From Acidobacteriota bacterium (GTDB lineage: Bacteria > Zixibacteria > MSB-5A5 > GN15 > FEB-12), in contig DATKXK010000018.1 of assembly GCA_035529075.1 (NCBI GenBank), forward strand, positions 112,324-176,323: a DNA stretch of 64,000 bases. Reading direction: 5' to 3'. This document shows positions 1 through 9,640 of the stretch, piece by piece. How positions within the stretch are numbered: position 1 is the stretch's first letter; every line of letters starts with the position of its first letter. Under the pieces are notes generated by a model. The model was given only the letters and a program-made list of their open reading frames with translations, made no database searches and had not been told where the DNA came from. Position numbers and translations under genes: made by a program.

Positions 1-141
1 ATGGGCATCGGGTTCATACTTGTGGCTGCCGCCCGGGATGCCGATAAGATTAAGGCGGCCGTGTTCGCCGCCGGAGCGACCGCTTTCCCCATTGGCCGGA
101 TCGTCACCGGTGACGATAAGGTCAGGCTGGTGAAACCATGA
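1..141 (+). CDS. purM: Phosphoribosylformylglycinamidine cyclo-ligase, C-terminal end (partial)
   Basis: The window opens inside a reading frame that ends at TGA 139-141. The 46 visible residues begin MGIGFILVAA and end in a G-x-V-x-G-D-D-K-V-x-L pattern, which is how AIR synthetase (PurM) C-termini look. PurM closes the imidazole ring in purine synthesis in the cytoplasm. The stop overlaps the next gene's ATG (ATGA), so the two are translationally coupled. The 5' part lies outside the window and the start cannot be seen. The identification rests on a short stretch and is moderately sure. Confidence 0.7.
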   Translation: MGIGFILVAAARDADKIKAAVFAAGATAFPIGRIVTGDDKVRLVKP

Positions 142-1697
142 TGGTGCTGCTCGTGATAATGGACGGCTGGGGCCTGCGTCAGGCCACTCCTGACAACGCG
201 GTGGCCGCAGCGCATACGCCGGTATACGACGAACTCCTCATGTCCTCGCCGTTCGCCGTTCTCGAGGGTTCAGGGCCGGCGGTCGGCCTTCCGGAAGGGC
301 AGATGGGCAACAGCGAGGTGGGGCATCTCAACCTGGGCGGCGGGCGCATCGTGTATCAGGACATAACCCGCATCGACAAGGCCATCGAGACCGGCGAATT
401 CTTCAGCAATGACGTTCTCAGCGCCGCCATGGAGCGTGCCGCCGAGGAAGGCCGCGCCGTGCACTTGTTCGGGCTTGTCTCCGACGGCAACGTGCATTCA
501 TCGTTGAATCACCTGTACGCCCTGGTTGAACTGGCCCGGCAGAAGAACGTCAGTGACGTCTTTCTGCACGCCTTCACCGACGGTCGTGATACGCCGCCGA
601 CGTCGGGCCAGTTCCACATGGCCGAGGTCCTGCGCAAGTTCGGCGAAATCGGACTCGGCAAAGTGGCGACCATCGGCGGGCGCTACTACGGAATGGACCG
701 CGACCGGCGATGGGATCGAACTGACCGCGCATACCGCGCGATTGTCTATGGCCAGGGGGAGAAGTTCGAAGATCCGGTCGAGGCTATTCGGGCCTCGTAC
801 GCCAAGCAGGTAACGGATGAATTCATCGTGCCGCTGGTTATTGACCACGGTAATCCGGAAGTCGGCCGGCTGAACGACCGTGACGTGGCGATCATGTTCA
901 ACTTCCGGGCCGACCGGATGCGCCAACTGGCCTATTTCCTCTGCGGTCATGAGATTAAGGGCTATATCCACTACCGCATTCCCGACGCCGAACTGATCAC
1001 CATGACCAACTTCGACAAGCGGATGTACGAGGCCAAGGTGGCTTTTCACTCCATGGCGCTCAGCAGCATTTTGGGGGAAGTGCTGTCCAACCGCGGCCTG
1101 AGACAACTGCGCACCGCCGAGACGGAGAAATACGCACACATCACCTTCTTCTTCAACGGTGGTGTCGAAGCCCCGTTCAAGGGTGAAGACCGGGACATGA
1201 TCGCCTCACCCATGATACCGACATATGACATGCAACCGGAGATGTCGTTGGATGAGGTAACCGACAACGCCATTCGGAGAATGAGTTCCAACGATTACGC
1301 GTTCGTGCTGCTCAACTACGCCAATTGTGACATGGTCGGTCATACCGGCGTCTTCGAGGCGGCCAAAAGAGCCGTAGAAGCCGTCGACGCCGGAGTGGGG
1401 CGGCTCCTCAAGGAGGTGAAGCGCCAGAACGGTGTGGCCATTATCACGGCCGACCACGGCAACGCCGAGCAGATGATTGACCCTGAGACCGGAGGGCCGT
1501 GGACGGCTCACACCACCAACCCGGTGCCCTGTATCCTGTACGACCCCGCCGGGCAGTTGCGGAAACGATTCGGCCCGGACCCGGTCAGGCTTCGCGAGAA
1601 GGGGATCCTGGCCGACATTGCTCCCACCATACTCGACATCGTCGGCATTGACATACCGACGGAGATGACCGGGACGTCATTAATCGTGCGAGGTTAG
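138..1697 (+). CDS. gpmI: 2,3-bisphosphoglycerate-independent phosphoglycerate mutase
   Basis: This enzyme interconverts 3- and 2-phosphoglycerate in glycolysis and gluconeogenesis and needs two metal ions. At 519 residues it has the normal family length (about 510). The metal site begins with MDGWG near residue 8. The phosphoserine motif GNSEVGH puts the catalytic Ser at residue 59. TDGRDTPP follows near residue 147, and the C-terminal TADHGNAEQM supplies further metal ligands. It belongs to the alkaline phosphatase superfamily. Two ATGs in tandem (138 and 141) sit on the purM stop; the first is used here. No key residue is missing. Confidence 0.97.
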   Translation: MMVLLVIMDGWGLRQATPDNAVAAAHTPVYDELLMSSPFAVLEGSGPAVGLPEGQMGNSEVGHLNLGGGRIVYQDITRIDKAIETGEFFSNDVLSAAMERAAEEGRAVHLFGLVSDGNVHSSLNHLYALVELARQKNVSDVFLHAFTDGRDTPPTSGQFHMAEVLRKFGEIGLGKVATIGGRYYGMDRDRRWDRTDRAYRAIVYGQGEKFEDPVEAIRASYAKQVTDEFIVPLVIDHGNPEVGRLNDRDVAIMFNFRADRMRQLAYFLCGHEIKGYIHYRIPDAELITMTNFDKRMYEAKVAFHSMALSSILGEVLSNRGLRQLRTAETEKYAHITFFFNGGVEAPFKGEDRDMIASPMIPTYDMQPEMSLDEVTDNAIRRMSSNDYAFVLLNYANCDMVGHTGVFEAAKRAVEAVDAGVGRLLKEVKRQNGVAIITADHGNAEQMIDPETGGPWTAHTTNPVPCILYDPAGQLRKRFGPDPVRLREKGILADIAPTILDIVGIDIPTEMTGTSLIVRG

Positions 1698-1701
1698 TCG
1701 T

Positions 1702-3300
1702 CTGCTGAGTCTTTTTCGATATATAGCCCGTCTCCTTGTTCCGCCCGACATTGAGATCCGTAAGCGGCGTTTCGAACTGACCGTCTGGGCCTTTCTCCTT
1801 TCGCTCTCGTTCTATCCCGGCCACCTGGGATTCCTGGCCTGGTTCTCGCTGGTTCGTCCCGTAGTGATAATCGCCCGACTGAGGGGACGACCGGCCTTCA
1901 CCGCCGCCTACTTCTTCGCCTTTATCTTCAATGCCTTCTCCCTGTACTGGGTGGCGCTGGTGACTCCGCCCGGCACCGCGGCTGCCGTCGTCATCGTCTC
2001 CTTTTACTATACGGCCGTGCTGGTGATTTTCAACCGCCTGCACCACCGGCGGCCGCTTTATGGAGCTATTGCTCTGCCTTTCCTCTGGGTCGGCATGGAG
2101 TTTTTCCGGACGCTTTCGCAGTTTGCCTTTCCCTGGTCGGATCTGGGTTATTCGCAGGCGGACTACCTGTACGTGTTGCAGATCGTCTCGATCATATCAG
2201 TGCACGGCCTGTCGTTTCTCATCGTGACAGTGAACGTCCTGCTGTGGCAGGTGTTTCGCCGGGGGCTGTCGGGCGAACGGCGGATCACGTGCGGCTTGAT
2301 ATCGGGGGCGGTCGTCCTGTTGCTGGTGGCTTACGGCTGGGCCGTCATGCCGCCGTACCCGGTCGCGGGCACGTTCAAGGTTGCCGTGCTGCAGGGGTCG
2401 GTGCCGCTGCATGAGAAATGGGCGAGGGCCAACGAGGATTACAGCCTTCAGCTTTATGATTCCCTTGCCCGGTCGATCGGTGACAGCGCCGTAAAGCTCT
2501 ACATCTGGCCGGAGACGGCGGCGCCGTCGTACCTCTCTCACAGCCCGAGCGACCGGCAGGTGGTCGGCGCCACGGCCCGCGCCACGGGAGCATATCATCT
2601 GGTCGGGGCGCTGGGCGCCTCGATGGTCGGCCGTGAACCGCGGCACTACAACTCCTGCTACCAGTTCAATCCCGAAGGCTACATGGAAGCCCGGTATGAC
2701 AAGGTGAGGCTGGTGCCGTTTTCCGAACAGGTACCGTACCAGAGCTACCTGCCGTTTCTTCGCAGGGAGGTCCTGTCGAAGTACCTGACGTTCATCGAAA
2801 CCTACGACGTGCAATGGTGGTCCGATTTCCACCCCGGCGATTCGCTGGTCCTGTACGAGCTACCGGACGCCCGTTACGCCGTGCTGATCTGCTTCGAATC
2901 AACATTCCCCAATTACGCCCGTGAGGCTATCCGCAAGGGCGCGGACTTCATCGTCGGTATCACCAACGACACCTGGTTCGGCCACTCGGTGGGCGTCTAC
3001 ATGCATTCGCGCATTCTCCTGACGCGGGCGGTCGAGAATCGTTGCTGGATGGCTCGTGCCGCCAACAGCGGGATAAGCTACATTGTGGACGGGTACGGGC
3101 GGATCAGGGGAGAACTGCGTCTCGATGAGGTGGCCGGTCTCGTCGGCGGCATCGAGATGCTGGACGGCCGCTCAGTCTTCACCCGAATCGGTGACGTCGT
3201 CGGGCTTGCCTCGTTCTTGATAACGCTCGCAACGATCGGTATATTGCTGTTACTATGGATTTTCAGAAGGGTATTTCCGGCCGCTTCCTCCTGGCGCTGA
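1702..3300 (+). CDS. lnt: Apolipoprotein N-acyltransferase, probable CTG start
   Basis: Lnt transfers the third acyl chain onto lipoproteins in the inner membrane. Several hydrophobic segments occupy the first half, followed by a nitrilase-like domain with the expected catalytic residues: Glu in IWPETAAP, Lys in YDKVRLVPFSEQ and Cys in VLICFEST. The first canonical start is GTG 1864, but the frame is open back to 1684. The residues before 1864 (FLLSLSFYPGHLGFLAWFSL) look like the normal first transmembrane segment of Lnt. In that stretch there is no ATG, GTG or TTG. CTG 1702 lies 8 bases after GAGG (1690-1693) and is chosen here. The function is firm; the start is inferred. Confidence 0.9.
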   Translation: MLSLFRYIARLLVPPDIEIRKRRFELTVWAFLLSLSFYPGHLGFLAWFSLVRPVVIIARLRGRPAFTAAYFFAFIFNAFSLYWVALVTPPGTAAAVVIVSFYYTAVLVIFNRLHHRRPLYGAIALPFLWVGMEFFRTLSQFAFPWSDLGYSQADYLYVLQIVSIISVHGLSFLIVTVNVLLWQVFRRGLSGERRITCGLISGAVVLLLVAYGWAVMPPYPVAGTFKVAVLQGSVPLHEKWARANEDYSLQLYDSLARSIGDSAVKLYIWPETAAPSYLSHSPSDRQVVGATARATGAYHLVGALGASMVGREPRHYNSCYQFNPEGYMEARYDKVRLVPFSEQVPYQSYLPFLRREVLSKYLTFIETYDVQWWSDFHPGDSLVLYELPDARYAVLICFESTFPNYAREAIRKGADFIVGITNDTWFGHSVGVYMHSRILLTRAVENRCWMARAANSGISYIVDGYGRIRGELRLDEVAGLVGGIEMLDGRSVFTRIGDVVGLASFLITLATIGILLLLWIFRRVFPAASSWR

Positions 3301-5489
3301 CCGTCCTGGTGCTTGGCGGCGTATCGACCTTGCGTCCCTTCGGCTGGGAAACGATTACCTCGTTCAAGGACGTACGGCGGATGCGCGTGATCGACGATAC
3401 GCTCTTCCTGGCTACTTCCGGAGGAATCCTGGCCGTCACCGACCCGCTGGTGCCGGGCCTTATGTACACGAATCTCGACGGTCTCGGCACGGCGGACATC
3501 ACGGATATCATCGTTGACGCCGAGGGCCAGAAATGGGTGACCGGCTACGGGCAGTTCGTGCGGTTCGGCGGCCCTTCTCCCGAGCGGTTTCCCACGCTGC
3601 CGGTGTACGGGATGTTGAACCTGTGCTGCGTGGTTGATGACGGTGACGGCCTCTGGCTTGGCAGCGACAGTGGCCTTATTCTGTTCACCAAAGCGGGCGT
3701 GGCCGGGGCGGGATTCGCGGACAAGTATCCAATCACATTGGTGAACCCGTTCCCCCCGGTGTACGACATCTGGCTCGAAGACAGCCTGATATGGCTGGCT
3801 ACGGGCAACGGGCTGGCCTTCGCCGACCGTCGCGAACCCGACCTGCTGAAGGCACCGGCGAACTGGACGGTTTTCGATGTTGCCTCCAACCCGGAACTGG
3901 CCACGAGCGTGATACGCCGCGTGACGCGCTATGAGGATTCCCTGTATGTGATCACCGGCGGCGGCGCATTTCATATGAGCATTGACGGCGCCGATACTTC
4001 CTTCACGGAATCTCCGTTCGCTTCCTCGCAGACGTTCTATGACATGCGCGTCGATAGTGACTCACTCTTTATCTATTACTCCGGCGGCCTGGCGCTTATC
4101 AAGGACGGTGCCATCATGGCGATCCCGACGCCGGGGGCGCCGACCGCAAAGGTGACCGGAGTGAATACCGGCGACGTCCGATGGGTGGTTGCCGACCGTG
4201 AACGCGGGGTCTATTACGATCAGGGGGGAAGTTTCCGGCAGTACGCGTACACCGGCACTCCGGGCAACCGCGTGACGGATGTGGCGATTGACCGTGACGG
4301 TACCATGTTCGGCGGTTTCCTGAACCAGCGGGCGGCCAGAAGAGCCGGCGAGTTGTGGGTCACACTGCCGTACGAGCCGCGCCATTACACCACCGTTCTC
4401 ACTTCCGACGGGTTCGGTTATACCTGGATCGGCACGGAAGGGGGAGGACTCTGGCGAACCGACGGGACGGCACTCATCAATTTCAACGATACGAATTCCA
4501 CCATCATTGGCAACGAGGCCGCCCATTCTTTTGCGTGGGTCAGCGGGGTGCGCATCACCGGCGGTTACCTGTTCGCCTCGCTTTACTACACGTACAACGG
4601 TTACCCGGTGGCGGTGGCGCGCCTTGACGGGACCGGCTACCCCGTGCAGTGGGATTCCCTCGGTCTTGAGGACGGTATTTCCAACGACGTGCTGCAGTCA
4701 GTCGACTATTACGACGGTGTCCTGGCGGTGGGGTCGCGTTATACCGGTGTCTACTATTGCGGAATCGGCCCCGATCCGTTGGACAAGAGCGACGATTTCT
4801 GTGTCAACTTCCAGAAGGCCAACTCGTTTCTTCCTTCTGATGCGGTCAAGGTGGTGCGGTTTTCGCCCGAGGGTGAGCTGTGGGCAGGAACTAATTTCGG
4901 TCTCTCGCGGCTCGATGAGAGCCTGGGGCAGGTCGGCGAGATCGGCCGATGGGTTGATGTCAACCTGCCGGCGGGAGTGGGGCCGGAAATCACGGCCCTG
5001 GAGTTTGACAGCCGGGGCAATGCCTGGATCGGCGCGAGAAACGGTCTGGTGCGCTTCGATGCCTCCGAGGGCACCTTTGAGTTGTTCAACACCCTGAACA
5101 GCGGCCTTGTCGGCAACGAGATCAGTAACCTGACGCTCGATGCCGCGACCGGCAACCTGTATGTCTCCACCGGTTCGGGGCTGTCGAAGTACCTTTCGGC
5201 CACCGGTGGACTTACACCCGTGCTTGACTCCGTGCTTGCCTATCCCAATCCCTTCGTAATCAGGTCTGCTGACGATCGGCTGCAGTTCAGCTTTGCCGGC
5301 CGGTATACGGTGCACGTGTTCAACGTGGCTGGCGAATTGGTCTGGGAAGTGACCGATCTCTCGGATGAGTCGTGGGACGGTCGCAACCAGCGCGGCGAGC
5401 CCGTTGCGTCAGGCGTGTACCTGTTTGTCCTGAAGGATGCTGACGGGAAAGTGGCCAGGGGGAAGTTTCTGCTGGTCCGTGACCAATGA
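3255..5489 (+). CDS. Secreted beta-propeller protein with FlgD/Por-type C-terminal tail
   Basis: A 744-residue protein with an N-terminal hydrophobic signal (FLLALTVLVLGGV). Many short blocks of the type DxxGxxWxGTxxGLxRxD follow, as in the two-component-regulator propeller repeats (for example near residues 95, 375, 540 and 590). The last about 80 residues form an Ig-like tail beginning AYPNPFVI and ending in a GVYLFVLKD strand. This kind of tail marks proteins exported by type IX-like secretion in Bacteroidota relatives. It is probably a cell-surface or secreted protein, and no enzyme motif is seen. It overlaps the end of lnt by 46 bases and the next gene by 4. The ligand and exact role are unknown. 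Confidence 0.8.
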   Translation: MDFQKGISGRFLLALTVLVLGGVSTLRPFGWETITSFKDVRRMRVIDDTLFLATSGGILAVTDPLVPGLMYTNLDGLGTADITDIIVDAEGQKWVTGYGQFVRFGGPSPERFPTLPVYGMLNLCCVVDDGDGLWLGSDSGLILFTKAGVAGAGFADKYPITLVNPFPPVYDIWLEDSLIWLATGNGLAFADRREPDLLKAPANWTVFDVASNPELATSVIRRVTRYEDSLYVITGGGAFHMSIDGADTSFTESPFASSQTFYDMRVDSDSLFIYYSGGLALIKDGAIMAIPTPGAPTAKVTGVNTGDVRWVVADRERGVYYDQGGSFRQYAYTGTPGNRVTDVAIDRDGTMFGGFLNQRAARRAGELWVTLPYEPRHYTTVLTSDGFGYTWIGTEGGGLWRTDGTALINFNDTNSTIIGNEAAHSFAWVSGVRITGGYLFASLYYTYNGYPVAVARLDGTGYPVQWDSLGLEDGISNDVLQSVDYYDGVLAVGSRYTGVYYCGIGPDPLDKSDDFCVNFQKANSFLPSDAVKVVRFSPEGELWAGTNFGLSRLDESLGQVGEIGRWVDVNLPAGVGPEITALEFDSRGNAWIGARNGLVRFDASEGTFELFNTLNSGLVGNEISNLTLDAATGNLYVSTGSGLSKYLSATGGLTPVLDSVLAYPNPFVIRSADDRLQFSFAGRYTVHVFNVAGELVWEVTDLSDESWDGRNQRGEPVASGVYLFVLKDADGKVARGKFLLVRDQ

Positions 5490-6421
5490 AAACCGTTCGC
5501 TGCACGTCCTCCCGGCTCGCCAGGGAGGTCATTGACCGCCTGAACGCGGCATCGTTTTTTTCATCGATGGGCTTCGCGGAGCTGTGGCGGGTGCAGGGCG
5601 GTCGCGAGGTCTTCTGGGTCACCCAAAGCGAGGAGCAGGTGCTGGCCGTGCTGTCGGGTGTCGAGTTCGGCCGTGCGCCGCTGACGAGGTTTCAGGCCAT
5701 GCCCGCCGGGTGCTATGCCGAGTTGGTGACGGTCGCCGATACGGACATCGACCGCCCGACCGTGGCGCAGTCAACCATACAGGCACTCACGGAAGCCGGC
5801 TATGCGATAACGTACCTTGCGGACTACTGGTCGCACCTTGGGCCCCTGCCGGGCGCGGAGGCCAGCGGGTGCGCAACCGTCCTGGTAGATATCACGGATC
5901 CCGGCTGGCAGCCTCCGGACAGGAAGATCCAGTCCGAGGTACGCAAGGCCGAGCGGGAGGGAATCGGCGTAGAACGCTTTGACGCGCGAAGACATCTCGA
6001 CGGGTTTCTTTCTCTGGCAAAAGCGACGGGTAAACGCCACAGCCACAAACCGCTCTATACTGAGCGGTTCTTTCGTCAACTGGCGGCGCTGGCCGAGCGG
6101 GACGCGAGGATAAGGTGGCAATATACGGAGTACCGGGGAGAACCGGTCGCCTCACACGTCAACCTTGTCCTGGGCGATACGCTGCTGAACTGGCAGGTCT
6201 ATTCGGACAGAGCCTTCTCTTTTCTCAAGCCCAACCAGTACATGCTTTACACGGCGGCGAAAAAGGCGGCCGAGGACGGCATGCGGTACCTGAGCCTCGG
6301 GACGTCTCCGCCGGACGCCGACAGCCTCGCTGCGTACAAGCATAAGTGGGGCGGCTCGGATCACTGCTATAACCTGTATCGTCTGAAGTCCCGATGGAGT
6401 CGGCTGCTTTGGAGAGCGTAA
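5486..6421 (+). CDS. FemAB/GNAT-like acyltransferase of a glycan locus
   Basis: A 311-residue cytoplasmic protein of the Acetyltransf_6 / FemAB type. The second half contains the typical core: VRKAEREGIGVE, then a helix ending KRHSHKPLYTERFF, then GEPVASHVNLVLGDTLLNWQ and a final LSLGTSPPD...YKHKWGG block. Related proteins modify a sugar or peptide with an acyl or aminoacyl group, often in polysaccharide loci, which fits the three glycosyltransferases that follow. It overlaps both neighbours (4 and 28 bases), so it is part of the same transcript. The substrate cannot be told from sequence. Confidence 0.75.
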   Translation: MKTVRCTSSRLAREVIDRLNAASFFSSMGFAELWRVQGGREVFWVTQSEEQVLAVLSGVEFGRAPLTRFQAMPAGCYAELVTVADTDIDRPTVAQSTIQALTEAGYAITYLADYWSHLGPLPGAEASGCATVLVDITDPGWQPPDRKIQSEVRKAEREGIGVERFDARRHLDGFLSLAKATGKRHSHKPLYTERFFRQLAALAERDARIRWQYTEYRGEPVASHVNLVLGDTLLNWQVYSDRAFSFLKPNQYMLYTAAKKAAEDGMRYLSLGTSPPDADSLAAYKHKWGGSDHCYNLYRLKSRWSRLLWRA

Positions 6422-7488
6422 AGCTGCGAATTCTGGTGCTGGCGGACAGCCGGTCGTTCCACACGGAGCGGTACGTGCGTGAGTTGCGCCGCCAGGGGTG
6501 CCACATCCTGCTCGCCTCGCTGGAACGAGGGTCGACGTATCATTTTCGGTTGAAGTCGCGAGGCCCGGTTTCGTCCCTTCACTACGCCCTGGCTTCATTT
6601 GAGATTCGAAGGCTGATCAGGCGATTCCGGCCCGATGTAGTCAACCCGCATTTCGTTTCCGGTTACGGATTCATCTCGGTGCTGGCCGGAGCCCGGCGCA
6701 GGGCCCCGGTGTTTGTCAACCTCTGGGGCTCCGACGTGCTGGTCGTGCCGCAAAAGTCAACACTGCATCGCTGGAAGGTTGCACTCGGTTTGGCGCGGGC
6801 CGACTTCGTGGCCGGAGACTCGGCCTTCCTGCTGGACACGGCGCGATCCGTCTCGGCCTTTTCATGCCCCAGCGCCGTGATTCCGTGGGGTGTGGAAAGC
6901 GAGTTTCTCTCGCTGCACAAGAGGGATTATCGTTTTCACACGCCCCTGCGGATTCTCGTGCCGAGACCGCACGAACGGGTATACGGTAACACTCTCATCG
7001 TGCGGGCCCTCGCTCCGCTGATTGAGGACGACAAGGTGCGGGTGACGTTTCCGGGGTTCGGCACGCTGTTCGAGCGGTTCCGGCATGAATCCCGTGCGGT
7101 GGTCGGTGATCGGCTGCACTTCTACGACGTGCTCCCGCGAGCCGGCTTCCTTGCCATGATGGCCGACCATGACATTTACCTGTCCAACGCGCGTTCGGAT
7201 TCGTCCCCGGCGTCGCTGATTGAGGCCATGGCCCTCGGGCTGGTTCCGGTGGTGGCTGATGTTCCCGGTGTGCACGAGTGGCTCACGGACCAGAACGGTT
7301 TCCTGTTCGAGCCGTTTGTCGGCGACACCCTCAAGAAAACAATCCTGCACCTCATTGACACGCAGGAGGACTTCCGGGCGATGCGACGGCGCAACTTCGA
7401 GCGCGTCAAAGCGAACGCCGTGTTCGAAGATAACGTCGCCAGGACGATCAGTATCATGCGCGAACTTGCCGCGCGGAGGAAGAAATGA
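6394..7488 (+). CDS. Glycosyltransferase, GT4-like (GT-B fold)
   Basis: A 364-residue GT-B glycosyltransferase. The N-terminal half contains the LVLADSRSFHTERYVREL opening and NPHFVSGYGF / VNLWGSDV, typical of group 1 transferases. The C-terminal half contains the donor-binding stretch NARSDSSPASLIEAMALGLVPVVADVPGV, with the E-x7-E type acidic motif. It probably adds a sugar to a lipid-linked or surface glycan at the inner membrane. The start ATG lies 28 bases inside the previous gene; an in-frame CTG at 6424 just past that gene's stop is an alternative. It overlaps the next gene by 4 bases. Confidence 0.85.
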   Translation: MESAALESVKLRILVLADSRSFHTERYVRELRRQGCHILLASLERGSTYHFRLKSRGPVSSLHYALASFEIRRLIRRFRPDVVNPHFVSGYGFISVLAGARRRAPVFVNLWGSDVLVVPQKSTLHRWKVALGLARADFVAGDSAFLLDTARSVSAFSCPSAVIPWGVESEFLSLHKRDYRFHTPLRILVPRPHERVYGNTLIVRALAPLIEDDKVRVTFPGFGTLFERFRHESRAVVGDRLHFYDVLPRAGFLAMMADHDIYLSNARSDSSPASLIEAMALGLVPVVADVPGVHEWLTDQNGFLFEPFVGDTLKKTILHLIDTQEDFRAMRRRNFERVKANAVFEDNVARTISIMRELAARRKK

Positions 7489-8723
7489 ACAGGAAGGTGC
7501 TCCTGATCTGTTACTACTTTCCTCCGCTGGGTCTGGGCGGCGTGGGCCGGCCTCTCAATCTGTTCAAGAAACTCCCGGCGTGCGGCTGGGACTGCGACGT
7601 CCTGACGGTCAAACCGGTCGCGTATCGCGCCTACGAACCGGAACTGCTTGACGGCGTGGATACGAAAGATGTCCATCGGTCGGGTTCGCGCGACCCGCAG
7701 CGACTTTTGTACCTTGCCGGGGTGCGTCGTGTCGGTGACTCGGCGGCAGACAGGGCGCGAAAGGTCTCGGCCCGGTTTTTCCCTGACAGCAAAATCGGCT
7801 GGGTCAAACCCGCCGTAAGGCTGGGCCGGAAACTGGTCCGGCAAAACAGGTATCACGCGCTGCTGTCGACATCACCTCCCGTCTCCGCGCACCTTGTCGC
7901 CCGGCAGCTCAGAAGTGACGCGGGCCTGCCCTGGGTGGCCGACTTCCGCGACTTCTGGACGTCCTACAAAGTCGAGGACACGTTTGACGAACCTTCACTT
8001 GTCACCAGGGGCAAACAGTTGCTGGCGGCGATCGTGGACGAAGCGACTGAGATTACGACCGTCAACCAGGCAGTCAGCGAGTATCTCGGATGCGGCAGGG
8101 TGGTGACGAACGGTTATGACGCCGACCTGGCCGCGAACTGGCAGCCGCCCGCTGACGCCGATCAGTTCGTCATCGGCCTGCTGGGATCGTTCAGCGCGGA
8201 GGTGCCGGTGGCGCCGTTGTTCCGAGCGCTGTCGTGCCTGCGCGAAGTCAGTCCTTCCGAGTTTGATAAACTCCGGCTGCTTCAGGTGGGGCAGGTCGAT
8301 CCCGACTGGTTTGCCGCTCAACTGAAGGAATATGCTCTGCACGAGCGATGCGACGTGAAGCTGTTGCAGGGGAGGAAGGAGACAATCCGCCTGCTGTCGG
8401 CAACTTCGCTCATGTACACCGCTACCTCGGTCGGGGAGGCGAAGATTCTTCCCTCCCGCGTGTTTGACCTGCTGGCGTCGGGCCGCCCGATCCTGGCCTG
8501 TGCTCCCGGTGACAGCGAGGTGGGGCGCCTGATCGAGGCCACGGGCAGCGGTGCGTGTTTTGACGAGTCCAGCCTTGGGCGGGCGGTGGATTTTCTCACC
8601 GAGATCATCCGGGCCAGGGAAACCGGGGGGCGTGATATCACGCCGCTTCCCGACTACGCCCGTAAGTACTCCTCGGAGGAGATGGCCGGATCGTTCGCCT
8701 CGATATTGGACAATCTGCCATGA
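7485..8723 (+). CDS. Glycosyltransferase, GT4/WbuB-like
   Basis: A 412-residue protein opening with LLICYYFPPLGLGGVGRP, the hallmark of WbuB-like group 1 transferases where a glycine-rich loop follows the first strand. ADFRDFW near residue 145 and FDLLASGRPILACAPGDSEVGRLIEATGSG near residue 325 complete the GT-B donor site. It probably acts in the same surface-polysaccharide pathway as its neighbours. ATGA overlaps join it to the genes on both sides. Acceptor and donor sugars are unknown. Confidence 0.85.
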   Translation: MNRKVLLICYYFPPLGLGGVGRPLNLFKKLPACGWDCDVLTVKPVAYRAYEPELLDGVDTKDVHRSGSRDPQRLLYLAGVRRVGDSAADRARKVSARFFPDSKIGWVKPAVRLGRKLVRQNRYHALLSTSPPVSAHLVARQLRSDAGLPWVADFRDFWTSYKVEDTFDEPSLVTRGKQLLAAIVDEATEITTVNQAVSEYLGCGRVVTNGYDADLAANWQPPADADQFVIGLLGSFSAEVPVAPLFRALSCLREVSPSEFDKLRLLQVGQVDPDWFAAQLKEYALHERCDVKLLQGRKETIRLLSATSLMYTATSVGEAKILPSRVFDLLASGRPILACAPGDSEVGRLIEATGSGACFDESSLGRAVDFLTEIIRARETGGRDITPLPDYARKYSSEEMAGSFASILDNLP

Positions 8724-9634
8724 CCGCGCCTCCGGAAATCTCGGCTGTCGTGATCAGTTACAACGGCATGAAGTTCCTGCCGGACTGTCTGCGAACCCTA
8801 CAGGAGGACCTGCGCGGATTTCGTCACGAGGTGATCGTCGTCGACAACGGCTCGCGTGACGGTTCGGTGGAATTCGTGCGCCGCACGTTCCCCCGGATGA
8901 CCCTTATCGACAACGGGCGCAACCTCGGCTTTGCCAGGGCGGTCAATATCGGGTTACAGGCCGCAGCCGGAGATTTCCTGTACGTGCTGAACCAGGACCT
9001 GCGTTTTCCCGACGGCACGGCCGCGCGGTTACTGGCACGCCTGAAGGCTGACGACACCATCGGTCTCATCGGGCCGGCGTATCACGATTTTGACGGCCAC
9101 CTGCAGTCGTCGGCCAGGTCGCTGCCGAGTTATCGCCACATGATCTATAAGACCCTTCTCCTGGACCGGCTGTTTCCCCGTCACCGCGAGTTCTCCTCCT
9201 GGAAGATGGGCTGGTTTGATCACCGGTCGGAGATGTTCGTCGATCAGCCGATGGGGTCCGTGATGCTGATCCGCCGGGAGGTGGTTGCACGGGTGGGCCT
9301 GATGGACGAGCGCTTCCCGTTGTTCATGAACGACGTTGACTACTGCCGGCGTATGAGGGACGCCGGGTACCGGCTGCTGTACTATCCCGAGGCCGTGGTG
9401 GAGCACTACGTCGGGGCTTCGACGGGAGCCCGGCCTTACCGCATGATTGTCTCCTCGCACCGGTCGCTTTATCGATACCTGGCCAAGTACGCCCGTGCGC
9501 GAGAGTATCCGTTGCTGTGGTTAAGCGGCCTGTTGCTGCTGCTGGGCCTGGTCCCGCGGCTGCTGGGACGCCTGCTCCTGCGTGCCATTAGTAGTGCGAA
9601 GCTGCCGCCCGGAAGCCGCTGGCGGGGTTTGTGA
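8720..9634 (+). CDS. Glycosyltransferase family 2 (rhamnosyltransferase-like)
   Basis: A 304-residue GT-A enzyme. VVISYNGMKFLPDCLRTL at the N-terminus, VDNGSRDGS, the Asp of LNQDLRF in place of a DxD, and the NDVDYCRRMRDAGYRLLYYPEAVVEH block are the standard GT2 motifs of rhamnosyltransferase-like proteins. A hydrophobic stretch near the C-terminus (LLWLSGLLLLLGLVPRLLG) may attach it to the membrane. It is the last gene of the plus-strand glycan run and ends 7 bases before the 3' end of the opposing asparagine-synthase-like gene. Confidence 0.88.
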   Translation: MTAPPEISAVVISYNGMKFLPDCLRTLQEDLRGFRHEVIVVDNGSRDGSVEFVRRTFPRMTLIDNGRNLGFARAVNIGLQAAAGDFLYVLNQDLRFPDGTAARLLARLKADDTIGLIGPAYHDFDGHLQSSARSLPSYRHMIYKTLLLDRLFPRHREFSSWKMGWFDHRSEMFVDQPMGSVMLIRREVVARVGLMDERFPLFMNDVDYCRRMRDAGYRLLYYPEAVVEHYVGASTGARPYRMIVSSHRSLYRYLAKYARAREYPLLWLSGLLLLLGLVPRLLGRLLLRAISSAKLPPGSRWRGL

Positions 9635-9640
9635 CAATTG

